NCBI RefSeq assembly: GCF_009765375.1
Contig: NZ_VTOK01000004.1
Coordinates: 1-52,820, forward strand
DNA from: Alteribacillus sp. YIM 98480
GTDB taxonomy: Bacteria > Bacillota > Bacilli > Bacillales > Marinococcaceae
Length of the DNA: 52,820 bases
Reading direction: 5' to 3'
Position 1 is the first letter of the stretch; each line of letters opens with the position of its first letter. The position numbers were made by a program, and so were the translations under genes. A model generated the notes under the pieces. The model was given only the letters and a program-made list of their open reading frames with translations. It was not told where the DNA came from and did no database searches. Shown here in pieces: positions 8,921-17,336 of this stretch.

Positions 8921-9075
8921 AAAAGTAAGAAATTATAAATATTTGTCGTTTTTGATGTCTAGCTTCAGCGCCCAGCCGCTCGGGATTTCTTCCCTTTCGA
9001 CTCCGGGCCGCAGGCGACCCTACGCGAAAGCTCCAGAACCTGTCGCGGCTGACCAGGGCGCTTGCGCTTTTCTTA
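8921..9075. repeat. Palindromic intergenic element, form A (complete)
   Basis: It runs from aaagtaagaaattataaat through gatgtctagcttcagcgccc to GCGCTTGCGCTTTTCTTA, with internal complementary GC-rich arms (GGGCGCTTGCGC against GCGCCC). It lies between two convergent genes and could serve both as a terminator. Partial copies are at 1-95 and 52682-52744. Confidence 0.75.
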
Positions 9076-9104
9076 TATTTGAACAAAGATTTTTGTGTGC
9101 TGCT

Positions 9105-10664
9105 TTATTCCTGCTCATCCCGATAAATAAAATATTTGCTTCCAAATGTTTTTGGCATGTCTTCTTTAATCGCTCGTGTAAACGAAATAATCAGCATCAC
9201 CATAATAAAAATCAAAGGAAAGCCGCCGACAATACTAGCTGTTTGCAGCGTTTCAAGCCCGCCAAGAAACATAAGCACAAGCGATGGAGCGGCTAAAACA
9301 AACGCCCAAAACAACCGGTTCCAGCGCAATGGCTCGTCATCAATCTCTTTTTGCGTCACCGATGCTAAAATATAGGAACCAGAATCGAACGTGGTGGACA
9401 AGAAGATGATCGCTAAAATAACAAATATCGCAACAAACAAATTGCTTGCCGGCAGCTGGGCAATCGTTCCAATAATTGCAGCGGGCGCGCCTTGTTCGTT
9501 TAATACATCAACGACAGAATATTGTCCGCTTAACTGTAAATAAAGCCCGAAGTTGCCTAGAATGCCGAAATACAGGGCACAACCGATCGTACCGTAAACA
9601 AGCGTACCGACAATCATTTCACGAATGGTACGTCCTTTTGAAATACGTGCAACAAACAGTCCGACAAAAGGAGCATACACCAGCCACCAGGCCCAGTAGA
9701 AAACGGTCCATGCTTCTGGAAATCCCGTTCCTTCTACGCCGCCGACACCTGCAAAAGGCTCTGTCCACATACTCATTTTAAAAAAGTTATCAGCGAGCCT
9801 TCCAATGCTGTTAAACATCGTATTTCCAAGAAAAACAGTCGGTCCAACAATAAAAATAAAGCCTAATAAAACAAAAGAAAGCCAAAGGTTAATGTTACTT
9901 AAAATACGAATACCTTTACGCAGTCCGCTGTAAGAACTTACAGCAAAAATAATTGTACTTATAACGAGCACCACCGTATTTAAGGCCATATTTGGTTCTA
10001 TCCCGGTAAAATAATTTACTCCCTGAGCGATCAATGGAGTAGCAAGAGCCATCGTCGTACCGGCACCACCGAGCAGACCAAACATAAATAAGATATCAAC
10101 TATTATTCCAACTGGGCCATCTGCATATTTTTTCAAAACCGGACGGCACGCTTCGCTAATTTTTAAAACCGGTCGTTTACGCACGTAGTAAAAATAAGCG
10201 ATTGGCAGAGCAGGCAAACAATAGATTGCCCAGGCAATCGGCCCCCAATGAAAAATGCCGTAGGTTGTCGCCCATTCCACTGCTTCTGCTGATTCAGCTT
10301 CCAGTCCAAATGGAGGTCCTGTATAGTAGTACGCCCACTCAATCGTTCCCCAATACAGAACACTTGAACCAATTCCAGCCGCAAAAAGCATCGCTGCCCA
10401 GGTAAGAGTATTAAACTCCGGAACCACCCCGCGACTCCCGAGAACAATTCGACCATAGCGGCTAAATGCAATGTAAAGTAAAAAAATAAACAAAACCATT
10501 CCAATTAATAGGTAAAGAACACCAAAGTTTTCGGTTACGAACGTGTTAGCCGCTGTTACCACGGCTTCTCCATAATCTGGAGTAATAACGAGCGGCGCTG
10601 CAATCACAATTAATAAAAGCAAAGCCCCAAAAAACGTTGGCCAATCCATGATATTTTTATCCAT
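9105..10664 (-). CDS. BCCT family transporter, CaiT-like branch
   Basis: The 519-residue protein has about twelve membrane segments and the BCCT signature around WTVFYWAWWLVYAPFVG, with RISKGRTIRE after it. The early helix reads LFAAGIGSSVLYWGTIEW, closer to the carnitine/gamma-butyrobetaine antiporter CaiT (Ser-rich, no MGIG motif) than to the sodium-coupled betaine carriers BetP and OpuD. FHWGPIAWAIYC is another shared segment. Likely cargo is carnitine or a related quaternary amine. GTGAGGAGA lies 7 bases before the ATG at 10664, which makes an upstream ATG at 10697 unlikely. It is divergent from a hotdog thioesterase, which fits carnitine breakdown. Confidence 0.88.
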   Translation of the reverse strand: MDKNIMDWPTFFGALLLLIVIAAPLVITPDYGEAVVTAANTFVTENFGVLYLLIGMVLFIFLLYIAFSRYGRIVLGSRGVVPEFNTLTWAAMLFAAGIGSSVLYWGTIEWAYYYTGPPFGLEAESAEAVEWATTYGIFHWGPIAWAIYCLPALPIAYFYYVRKRPVLKISEACRPVLKKYADGPVGIIVDILFMFGLLGGAGTTMALATPLIAQGVNYFTGIEPNMALNTVVLVISTIIFAVSSYSGLRKGIRILSNINLWLSFVLLGFIFIVGPTVFLGNTMFNSIGRLADNFFKMSMWTEPFAGVGGVEGTGFPEAWTVFYWAWWLVYAPFVGLFVARISKGRTIREMIVGTLVYGTIGCALYFGILGNFGLYLQLSGQYSVVDVLNEQGAPAAIIGTIAQLPASNLFVAIFVILAIIFLSTTFDSGSYILASVTQKEIDDEPLRWNRLFWAFVLAAPSLVLMFLGGLETLQTASIVGGFPLIFIMVMLIISFTRAIKEDMPKTFGSKYFIYRDEQE

Positions 10665-10832
10665 AGCAATCTCCTCACGTTTATATGTATTATTCAAGTT
10701 TCCCTGTCCGGCTCTGTAATATGTGTGTATACCAAAAAGAAGGAAAATGAAAAATGAAATTTTTTCTAAAGCAAAGGGAAAGGAATTTATAAGAGAATGT
10801 GGAAAGTTGTAGAATAAAAGGAGGGGAAGGGC

Positions 10833-11315
10833 ATGCGTTTATTATATAAAGATGATGTAAAAAAAGACTTTGTCGATTACAATAAACATATGAATGACGC
10901 AGCTTATTTTAGAGTGTTCAGCATTGCTGGAGAGCATTTCACCAGTTCACTCGGGCTTGACGAAGAAGGACGAAATCATTACGGTGTCACTATTTTCACA
11001 CTCGAAACCCATGTTGTCTATATAAAAGAAATATTAGAAGGGAAAGCGTTTCAAGTTTTAGGAAAGCTCCTTGATTATGATGAAAAACGTCTTCATTTGT
11101 TTTTGGAAATGCATAATGAAAATGGTGATAGGCTGGCGACTTGTGAAACAATGATGCTGGCTGTTAATCAAGCCGAACGACGAGCCGGACGCTTTCCAGA
11201 AAAGGTGCTGCAATTAATACATAAAGCAAAAGCCGAACATGAAGGAGAAGAATGGCCGCAAGAAGCTGGTCAGCGTATTGGAATTCGCAGCAAAAAAGAG
11301 AATGAACAAAATTAG
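10833..11315 (+). CDS. Hotdog-fold thioesterase family protein
   Basis: This 160-residue protein matches 4HBT-like acyl-CoA thioesterases. The segment VDYNKHMNDAAYFRVFS is the usual N-terminal motif of the family, with Asp and His-Met-Asn residues near the active site, and THVVYIKEI starts the second strand. Relatives occur fused to L-carnitine dehydrogenase or act as betainyl-CoA thioesterases. Together with the divergent CaiT-like carrier this suggests a role in carnitine or betaine metabolism, but neither carnitine dehydrogenase nor a betainyl-CoA-forming enzyme is in the window. The start has GGAGGGGAAGG upstream and a small hairpin overlaps the stop. Confidence 0.8.
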   Translation: MRLLYKDDVKKDFVDYNKHMNDAAYFRVFSIAGEHFTSSLGLDEEGRNHYGVTIFTLETHVVYIKEILEGKAFQVLGKLLDYDEKRLHLFLEMHNENGDRLATCETMMLAVNQAERRAGRFPEKVLQLIHKAKAEHEGEEWPQEAGQRIGIRSKKENEQN

Positions 11316-11334
11316 GAGGGGTTCCTCCTTTATT
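11314..11334 (+). terminator. Short intrinsic terminator
   Basis: AGGAGG, a four-base loop and CCTCCT are followed by TTATTTTA; the stem overlaps the thioesterase stop codon. It separates that gene from the nag promoter. Confidence 0.6.
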
Positions 11335-11338
11335 TTAG

Positions 11339-11399
11339 ATGGTCTAGACAACTATATTAACAGTTTGCTATCATGAAGGTAAACAGGTATAGACCAATC
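11339..11399 (+). promoter_or_regulatory. nagAB promoter with two NagR (YvoA)-type operators
   Basis: ATGGTCTAGACAACTA (11339-11354) matches the B. subtilis NagR box. Its TAGACA (11345-11350) doubles as a -35, followed after 18 bp by TATCAT (11369-11374). A second, reversed box, AGGTATAGACCAAT, lies at 11385-11398 near the expected transcript start. Repression relieved by an amino-sugar phosphate is the known mode for NagR. Confidence 0.8.
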
Positions 11400-11424
11400 G
11401 TGTCCAAAAGAGGGGGTACTACAA

Positions 11425-12618
11425 GTGACGAAGTCCTTTTTACTTCGAAACGTTACCATCATAAACCCAGCGCAAGAATTAAAACACGCGTATATTTTCG
11501 TGGAAGACGGTAAAATTACGGCAATTGGTGATGATAAAAATGTTGAAAAAGACTTTAGCAAGAAAGAATGGAGCAGCATAAAAGAGATAAAAATAAACCC
11601 GGACACGGTTTTAGTACCGGGAATGATTGATGTGCACATACATGGTACAAATAATGCAGATACGATGGACGCGACACCTGAAGCATTAACAACGATTGCC
11701 AAATCCCTGCCATCAGAAGGCACGACGTCTTTTTTGGCCACTACACTAACGCAAAGTGAAGAGGCCATTACAGACGCATTAGAAAACGCAGCTGCTTTTG
11801 CCGAGAAACAGCAGCCATCTGATCTAGCAGAAATGCTCGGAGTTCATTTAGAAGGGCCTTTTTTCACCGAAGAAAAAGCAGGCGCTCAGCCAAAAGAGCA
11901 TTTGTGCGAAGCCGATATTGAATTGTTTAAAAAATGGCAGGAGGCGGCAAAAGGGTTCATAAAGTGGGTCTCTCTTGCACCTGAAAAAGATCCAAATCAT
12001 GAAGTTATTCGTTATTTAAAAGACACTGGAGTAATAGCATCGGCTGCTCATTCCAACGCTTCGATAGAAGAAATAGAACAAGCGATCGACCACGGATTGA
12101 CTCATGTGACTCATTTATTTAACGGAATGAGCGGGCTGCACCACCGAGAACCGGGACTTGCAGCAGCAGCTCTTACTCGGGATGAATTGACAAATGAAAT
12201 CATAGCGGACGGCGTTCACGTGCATCCTTCTATGGTAAACATGGCTTACCAAATGAAGGGGCCTTTCGGACTGTTAATGATTACCGATTCGATACGAGCA
12301 AAGTGTCTGCAAAACGGAGAGTATGACCTGGGTGGACAAACTGTCACCGTAAAAGGAAATCGTCCGTATTTAACGGATGGAACAATTGCTGGCAGTGTAT
12401 TAAAGATGAACGATGCGATGAAAAATATCATTGATTTTACTGGCTGCCGTTTAGAAGAAGCAGTAGCCATGACATCGTGGAATGCCGCCTGCAAGCTAGG
12501 GGTTGAAAACAGAAAAGGAAATATTGCAGTCGGTAAAGACGCTGATTTTGTTCAGTTAGGCCCTGATCAAGAGGTTATTCGAACGTGGTGCCGCGGTACG
12601 CTTGCATACGAAAAGTAA
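11425..12618 (+). CDS. nagA: N-acetylglucosamine-6-phosphate deacetylase
   Basis: This amidohydrolase of 397 residues carries the motifs PGMIDVHIHG (H71, H73), GVHLEGPFF (E143), AAHSNA and THVTHLFNGM for the metal site, and ITDSI with the catalytic Asp. It removes acetate from GlcNAc-6-phosphate to give GlcN-6-phosphate in the cytoplasm. The GTG start has AGAGGGGG eight bases upstream. It heads the run nagA-nagB-nagR-SIS gene and is controlled by the two NagR boxes just before it. Confidence 0.95.
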   Translation: MTKSFLLRNVTIINPAQELKHAYIFVEDGKITAIGDDKNVEKDFSKKEWSSIKEIKINPDTVLVPGMIDVHIHGTNNADTMDATPEALTTIAKSLPSEGTTSFLATTLTQSEEAITDALENAAAFAEKQQPSDLAEMLGVHLEGPFFTEEKAGAQPKEHLCEADIELFKKWQEAAKGFIKWVSLAPEKDPNHEVIRYLKDTGVIASAAHSNASIEEIEQAIDHGLTHVTHLFNGMSGLHHREPGLAAAALTRDELTNEIIADGVHVHPSMVNMAYQMKGPFGLLMITDSIRAKCLQNGEYDLGGQTVTVKGNRPYLTDGTIAGSVLKMNDAMKNIIDFTGCRLEEAVAMTSWNAACKLGVENRKGNIAVGKDADFVQLGPDQEVIRTWCRGTLAYEK

Positions 12619-12646
12619 GCATAAAAATTTGAAGGAGGTGGGCCGA

Positions 12647-13414
12647 TTGGAAATTGTTCGGGTCACGAATTATAAAGAGATGAGTGAATATGCAGCCGAA
12701 CTTCTTTTTAGAAAAGTACAGGCTCAACCTAACGTGGTCTTGGGCCTTGCGACAGGCGGTACGCCAGAAGGAACGTACGAAGCCTTTATCGAGAAAGCAA
12801 AACAGAATGATCTAGATCTTTCTCAAATAACAACATTTAATCTTGATGAATATGAGGGTCTCACGCCCGATCATCCGAATAGTTATCATGCATACATGAA
12901 AGAGCATTTGTTTCATCGATTGGATTTGAAAGCAGAGCAAACGCATCTTCCTAAAGGCAATGCTGCTGATTTAGAAGCAGAAGCCAATAGGTATGAACAA
13001 TTGATTGATGAGCATGGCGGCATTGATTTACAGCTGTTAGGCATCGGAGAAAACGGTCATATCGGCTTTAACGAACCCGGAACACCTCATCACTCCCGCA
13101 CTCATATCGTGGAGCTGAAGGAATCAACGAGAGAAGCAAATGCCCGTTACTTTGAAGATAAAAACGAAGTTCCAAAACGTGCTATCACCATGGGTATTGC
13201 TTCTATTATGGACAGCCGCCGTATCGTACTGCTCGCTTCAGGGGAACGAAAAAAACAAGCAATGAAAAATCTGTTGGAAGGCGATGTAGAAGAGGCATTT
13301 CCTGCATCCATTTTAAGAAGTCATCCGTATGTTACAATCATAGCGGATGAAGAAGCGCTTTCAGCTGTTTCAGAAAATGAATGGAAAAAACATGACAGCT
13401 TGAATGTTTTATAA
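12647..13414 (+). CDS. nagB: Glucosamine-6-phosphate deaminase
   Basis: This 255-residue protein has the family motifs LATGGTPEGTYEAF, FNLDEYEGL and LGIGENGHIGFNEP, which form the phosphate site and active site. It converts GlcN-6-phosphate to fructose-6-phosphate and ammonia, the step after NagA. I choose the TTG at 12647 because GAAGGAGGTG lies six bases before it and the homologous N terminus starts there; the ATG at 12602 lies inside nagA. Its stop overlaps an ATG of the next frame, and the repressor gene follows at once. Confidence 0.95.
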   Translation: MEIVRVTNYKEMSEYAAELLFRKVQAQPNVVLGLATGGTPEGTYEAFIEKAKQNDLDLSQITTFNLDEYEGLTPDHPNSYHAYMKEHLFHRLDLKAEQTHLPKGNAADLEAEANRYEQLIDEHGGIDLQLLGIGENGHIGFNEPGTPHHSRTHIVELKESTREANARYFEDKNEVPKRAITMGIASIMDSRRIVLLASGERKKQAMKNLLEGDVEEAFPASILRSHPYVTIIADEEALSAVSENEWKKHDSLNVL

Positions 13415-13434
13415 TGAAAAGAGGTGGAAACCGG

Positions 13435-14172
13435 ATGATTGACAAAAGTTCACCGCTGCCCATTTATTATCAAATCCAAGAGATGATACGGAAAAAAATG
13501 AACGCCGGAGAGTGGGAGCCCGGAGATATGCTTCCATCCGAACGCATATTTGCAGAAGAATTTGAAGTGAGCCGTATGACGGTGCGCCAAGCAATTATAG
13601 AGCTTGTTAACGAAGGGCTGCTAAGGCGTGAAAAAGGAAAAGGTACATTTGTGGCAGAAAAAAAACTAGAACAAACGCTGCAAGGTTTAACGAGCTTTAC
13701 TGAAGATATGAAAGCACGCGGGTTCGAACCCGGAAATATCCTCAACTATTTTCGTGAAACCCAAGCGAGCAGCGACGCAGCAAAAGCTCTAAACATTAAC
13801 GAAAACGCCAAAGTATATGAAATGCAGCGTATTCGACTGGCAGACAAAGAACCAATGGCACTGGAAACCACTTATATTAATGCCAATTTAATAAAAGGAC
13901 TGACCGAAGAGCATGCCGGTAAATCGCTTTATCAATATATTGAAAAGGAACTGAATTTAAAAATAGGTTTTGCCGATCAAACCCTTGAATCTGCTGTCGC
14001 TGGAAAAAATGAAGCAGTGCTATTAAATATAAAAAAAGGCGACCCTATTTTATGGATCTCCCGCCTGACTCATCTGCAAGATGACACACCATTTGAATAC
14101 GTTAAATCCGCTTACCGAGGGGACCGCTATAAATTCAGCATTCATATGCCTAGAGATGAACATTCAAGCTAA
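13435..14172 (+). CDS. nagR: GntR/HutC-type repressor NagR
   Basis: This 245-residue regulator has a GntR winged helix (about 8-75; SERIFAEEFEVSRMTVRQAI is the recognition part) and a UTRA effector domain starting near GLTSFTEDMKARGFEPG. Gene order and matching operators at 11339, 11385 and 18808 identify it as the B. subtilis NagR/YvoA counterpart, which senses amino-sugar phosphates. AGAGGTGG sits 8 bases before the ATG at 13435; the ATG at 13414 overlaps the nagB stop and lacks a site. It probably also limits its own synthesis. Confidence 0.93.
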   Translation: MIDKSSPLPIYYQIQEMIRKKMNAGEWEPGDMLPSERIFAEEFEVSRMTVRQAIIELVNEGLLRREKGKGTFVAEKKLEQTLQGLTSFTEDMKARGFEPGNILNYFRETQASSDAAKALNINENAKVYEMQRIRLADKEPMALETTYINANLIKGLTEEHAGKSLYQYIEKELNLKIGFADQTLESAVAGKNEAVLLNIKKGDPILWISRLTHLQDDTPFEYVKSAYRGDRYKFSIHMPRDEHSS

Positions 14173-14204
14173 AGGGATATGTCGCATACGAAAGGATCGG
14201 TCTA

Positions 14205-14945
14205 ATGTTTTTAGATTATTTTCATGAAATCAAGCAGCTTATAGATGAAGTGGAAAGAAAGGAAGCGCAGACAATCCAAAAAGCTGCAAAACAAATAGCG
14301 GAAAAGGTGTCAGAAGGCGGATTACTCTATGTGTTTGGCTGCGGCCATTCGCACATGATGGCTGAAGAACTTTTTTACCGCGCAGGAGGACTCGTCCCGG
14401 TATATCCCATTTTTGAAGAGAACCTTATGCTTCATAAAGGTCCTGTGCAATCCTCGCAGCTAGAACGTAAAACAGATTACGCTGCTTCGTTTATGGAGGA
14501 GCTTCCGCTGACAGATAAAGATGTTCTCCTGGTCGTCTCTACTTCAGGCCGAAATGGAGTGCCCGTAGATGCTGCCTTGCTTGGAAAACAAAAAGGCACC
14601 ACGGTAATTGCCTTAACATCAAAAACCTATGCAGCGTCCCAGCCATCAAGACATGATACCGGCAAACATCTCCATGATACAGCAGACATCGTCCTCGATA
14701 ACCATATTCCTAAAGGTGACGCGCTGCTGCAGGCTGAAACAGAACCTGAGCTTCGGTTTGCACCAGGGTCTTCCCTGATTAACATCGCTATACTGCAAGG
14801 CATGATCGCTGAAATTCTGCACCTGCTCGAACAAACACAAACCGAACTGCCCGTCTTTAAAAGCGCGAACATCGAAGGCAGCGACGCACACAACAAACGT
14901 ATGGTAGAACTATATAAAAACCAAATTCCGCTATTAGAGAGCTGA
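14205..14945 (+). CDS. SIS-domain sugar-phosphate isomerase-like protein (UPF0309)
   Basis: This 246-residue protein has a sugar isomerase fold: VFGCGHSHMMAEELFYRAGG is the phosphosugar loop, and LLVVSTSGRNGVPVDAA is the second conserved segment. It matches the UPF0309 family, whose members sit in Bacillus nag or aminosugar operons and have no assigned reaction. Handling of a GlcNAc or MurNAc phosphate is plausible from context. It follows nagR by 32 bp. A weak GAGCTG/CAGCTC hairpin overlaps the end of the gene (14938-14966). Confidence 0.85.
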   Translation: MFLDYFHEIKQLIDEVERKEAQTIQKAAKQIAEKVSEGGLLYVFGCGHSHMMAEELFYRAGGLVPVYPIFEENLMLHKGPVQSSQLERKTDYAASFMEELPLTDKDVLLVVSTSGRNGVPVDAALLGKQKGTTVIALTSKTYAASQPSRHDTGKHLHDTADIVLDNHIPKGDALLQAETEPELRFAPGSSLINIAILQGMIAEILHLLEQTQTELPVFKSANIEGSDAHNKRMVELYKNQIPLLES

Positions 14946-15000
14946 ACGCCACTTGAGGCACAGCTCTTAATTTGTTTTGAAGCAGCATTCACCATCTGTG

Positions 15001-15380
15001 TTTGTGTGGGGCCAGACCCAGAGGAGGGGAAGTGCTGGATCAAGGGAAAGGGTGCAAAAGAAGGGAAAAGAGGATCATAACCAGGAGAAAGAGGTGCATA
15101 ATATTGGGAAACCGCTCAACTCAAGGAGGAAAGAAAACATATAGAAGCCGTTCGCAGTTAATGCATTACAAAGTATGTGGGGCCAGACCCCGAAGAGGAA
15201 GATGTGTGGGGCAAGGCTGGCGCAAAAACAGTGGAAAGTGAATCATAAAAGTAGGAAGAGGACTCAGATCAAAAAAAAGATCAAAAAAAGGAACCCTGCA
15301 GAAAAGTGTTACAAAAGGTGTAGGGCCAGACCCCAAAACGGAAGACACCGAAAAGGAAAATTCTACATACGAAAATCATA
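15001..15380. repeat. 21-bp-phased CATAA array with GGGGCCAGACCC motifs (array 1)
   Basis: Within the 607-bp gap after the SIS gene, motifs of the form [T/G/A]CA[T/A]AA fall at 15054, 15075 and 15096, with weaker members at 15117 and 15138, all exactly 21 bp apart; one more is at 15243. Three copies of GGGCCAGACCC (15010, 15180, 15323) are interspersed. The strand is purine-rich and all frames are broken, so I see no gene here. 15380-15505 is plain AT-rich leader of the P450 gene. Confidence 0.65.
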
Positions 15381-15505
15381 AAAAATCTAACCAAAAGAGA
15401 AAGTTGTTCATATTTTAGCGTATTACACTTAAGAAGAATAACAACTCACAAATCTAACAAGGAAATAAGATCGTTGCAATGTCACTATAAATCATGTACC
15501 TTTAT

Positions 15506-15534
15506 TGTAAACCTATATAAAAAATAAGTTTACA
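15506..15534. promoter_or_regulatory. Inverted repeat, candidate operator of the P450 gene
   Basis: TGTAAAC (15506-15512) and GTTTACA (15528-15534) form a perfect 7-bp inverted repeat around TATATAA. It sits just before the AGGAGG of the P450 gene. Its partner regulator is unknown. Confidence 0.5.
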
Positions 15535-15552
15535 TACAGGAGGTGCATACAT

Positions 15553-16773
15553 ATGACAACACATGTAACAAAAACACGAGAAGATGCAAAACAACCCTTT
15601 TCGCTAACTTCTACAGCTTTTTTTGAAAACCCTTATCCTTTTTATGATCATCTACGTTCTATTAATCCTTTATACAAAGGATCCTTATTGAAAAATGCAG
15701 GGTGGTATGTAACCGGTTATGAAGAAGCACTAGCTATTCTCAAAGATACGAGGTTTCAAAATCGAATCCCTCTTCCTCAAACATCCAAAAAGTATGAATT
15801 TCTTAAGCATATTCAAAACGACATGATGGTATACAAAAATCAACCTGACCATAAACGATTACGTTTTCTTGTCAGCAAGGCATTTACACCAAAGATGGTT
15901 GACAGTTATCGACCCTGCGTAGTAGAAACGGCTAATGACTTACTAAATGGTGTACAAAATAGAAAAAGAATGGACGTGGTTTCAGATTTTTCTTTTCCTT
16001 TAGCTAGTCTCATTATAGCTAAGATTTTAGGAGTACCAGCAGAAGATCGTTATCTATTTAGAGAATGGTCTATTATTTTACTGCAAACGATTGATTTCAC
16101 CAGATCAAGAAAGGCATTACACAAAGGCAATAACGAAATAATAAAATTAATAGATTACTTCCGTGTTTTAATAAATAAAAGAAAACAAAATCCAAAAAAT
16201 GATCTTATCAGTATGTTAATAAAAGAAGAGGATAAAGTAAGTAAGGAAGAATTATTGTCAACTTCTATTTTGCTTCTCATTGCTGGTCACGAGACAACGG
16301 TAAACCTTATTAGCAATTCCATTCTTGCGTTAATAAACCATCCTGACCAGTTTGAGAAATTAATAGAATACCCATCGCTAATAGAAAAAGCTGTGGAGGA
16401 ATTTTTACGCTTTGAAAGCCCTACACAAATGATAGCTCGTTATGCCTCAGAAGACATCGAAATCAACAAAAAAACGATAAAAAAAGGGGAACAGGTTTAC
16501 ATCCTATTGGGTGCCGTTAATCGTGACCCGAAAAAGTTCATTGCTCCTAATAGGCTGGATATAACCAGAAAGTCTAATCCTCATCTTGCGTTTGGCCATG
16601 GTATTCATTTTTGTTTAGGTGCCTCATTAGCACGTATGGAGGCGCAAATGGCCATTCATACCCTCATACTTAGAATAACTGATCTTCAACTGGATGCGAT
16701 TGAATTGCAATGGAGAAAACTTATGGGGTTTAGATCATTAGAAAAACTGCCTATTACTTTTGAAAACGTATAG
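15553..16773 (+). CDS. Cytochrome P450
   Basis: The 406 residues are typical of soluble bacterial P450s. The I-helix oxygen motif is AGHETT (244-249), the K-helix ExxR is E283-x2-R286, and the heme loop FGHGIHFCLG places the ligand at C354. It resembles the CYP107-type enzymes of Bacillus (PksS, YjiB). It should hydroxylate a small hydrophobic molecule using electrons from a ferredoxin, but no redox partner gene is near. ACAGGAGGTG precedes the ATG. The gene is visibly more A+T-rich than the nag genes and stands alone between two repeat arrays, so recent acquisition is possible. Confidence 0.92.
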   Translation: MTTHVTKTREDAKQPFSLTSTAFFENPYPFYDHLRSINPLYKGSLLKNAGWYVTGYEEALAILKDTRFQNRIPLPQTSKKYEFLKHIQNDMMVYKNQPDHKRLRFLVSKAFTPKMVDSYRPCVVETANDLLNGVQNRKRMDVVSDFSFPLASLIIAKILGVPAEDRYLFREWSIILLQTIDFTRSRKALHKGNNEIIKLIDYFRVLINKRKQNPKNDLISMLIKEEDKVSKEELLSTSILLLIAGHETTVNLISNSILALINHPDQFEKLIEYPSLIEKAVEEFLRFESPTQMIARYASEDIEINKKTIKKGEQVYILLGAVNRDPKKFIAPNRLDITRKSNPHLAFGHGIHFCLGASLARMEAQMAIHTLILRITDLQLDAIELQWRKLMGFRSLEKLPITFENV

Positions 16774-16899
16774 TTAAATTGAAAAACAACCAATGAGGTT
16801 CATACATTATCCACTAATCTCTCAATCAACCAATAAACAAAAGGAGGCGTCTGAGCTACATTTTAAAGTGTAGAGGGCCGGCTTTGGAAACGGAAAGAT

Positions 16900-17137
16900 A
16901 TTAAAAAAGGAGATCAGTGCAAAAGAGACAGGACGTGAGTTATAAGTGAGAAAAAGCGGTGCATAAGACATGAAAAGTTAGTCATAAACAAAAAGAAATG
17001 GTTCACAAACTGGTAAAGCGGCTACAACCGCTCATAAAAGATAGAAAGTGATGCATATCTCTCAATCATCAGTGCATAGACGCAAAAAAGGAAATCAAAC
17101 CATCATCAAAAAGAGACATAAATCAGTATGATCCCGG
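16900..17137. repeat. 21-bp-phased CATAA array (array 2)
   Basis: In the 563-bp gap between the P450 and nagE, members start at 16919, 16940, 16961, 16982, 17003 and 17024; then, after a shift of 8 bp, at 17032, 17053, 17074, 17095 and 17116. Every other step is exactly 21 bp. The shared part is [T/G/A]CA[T/C/A]A, while the 15 bases between differ. No ORF or known family explains it. A GAGGGCCGGC motif lies at 16873 and the GGGGTCTGGCC terminator at 17270. Confidence 0.75.
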
Positions 17138-17269
17138 GTACTTCCAACAGGAGCATTACTTATACCCCGATCCCTGCAAACAGTGCGGCACATTTTGCAA
17201 ACCGTGTCTTCATATTAACCTTCCTTGGATGCATAAAACGTCTAACACTGCTCATCCAAACAAAAAATG

Positions 17270-17309
17270 GGGGGTCTGGCCCAAACAAAAGAAACAAGGC
17301 CAGACCCCC
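17270..17309 (-). terminator. nagE terminator built on the GGGGGTCTGGCC repeat
   Basis: GGGGGTCTGGCC (17270-17281) pairs perfectly with GGCCAGACCCCC (17298-17309). On the minus strand the hairpin is followed by CATTTTTTG, so it is oriented to end nagE, 28 bp after its stop. Confidence 0.8.
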
Positions 17310-17336
17310 GAAACGTTATGCAGTAGTCTATTTTGA

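Noticed and set aside
8883-9296. Protein gene downstream of dctM
   Set aside because: The frame runs through the form A palindrome and then backwards through the BCCT gene end; it is an accident of the repeat.
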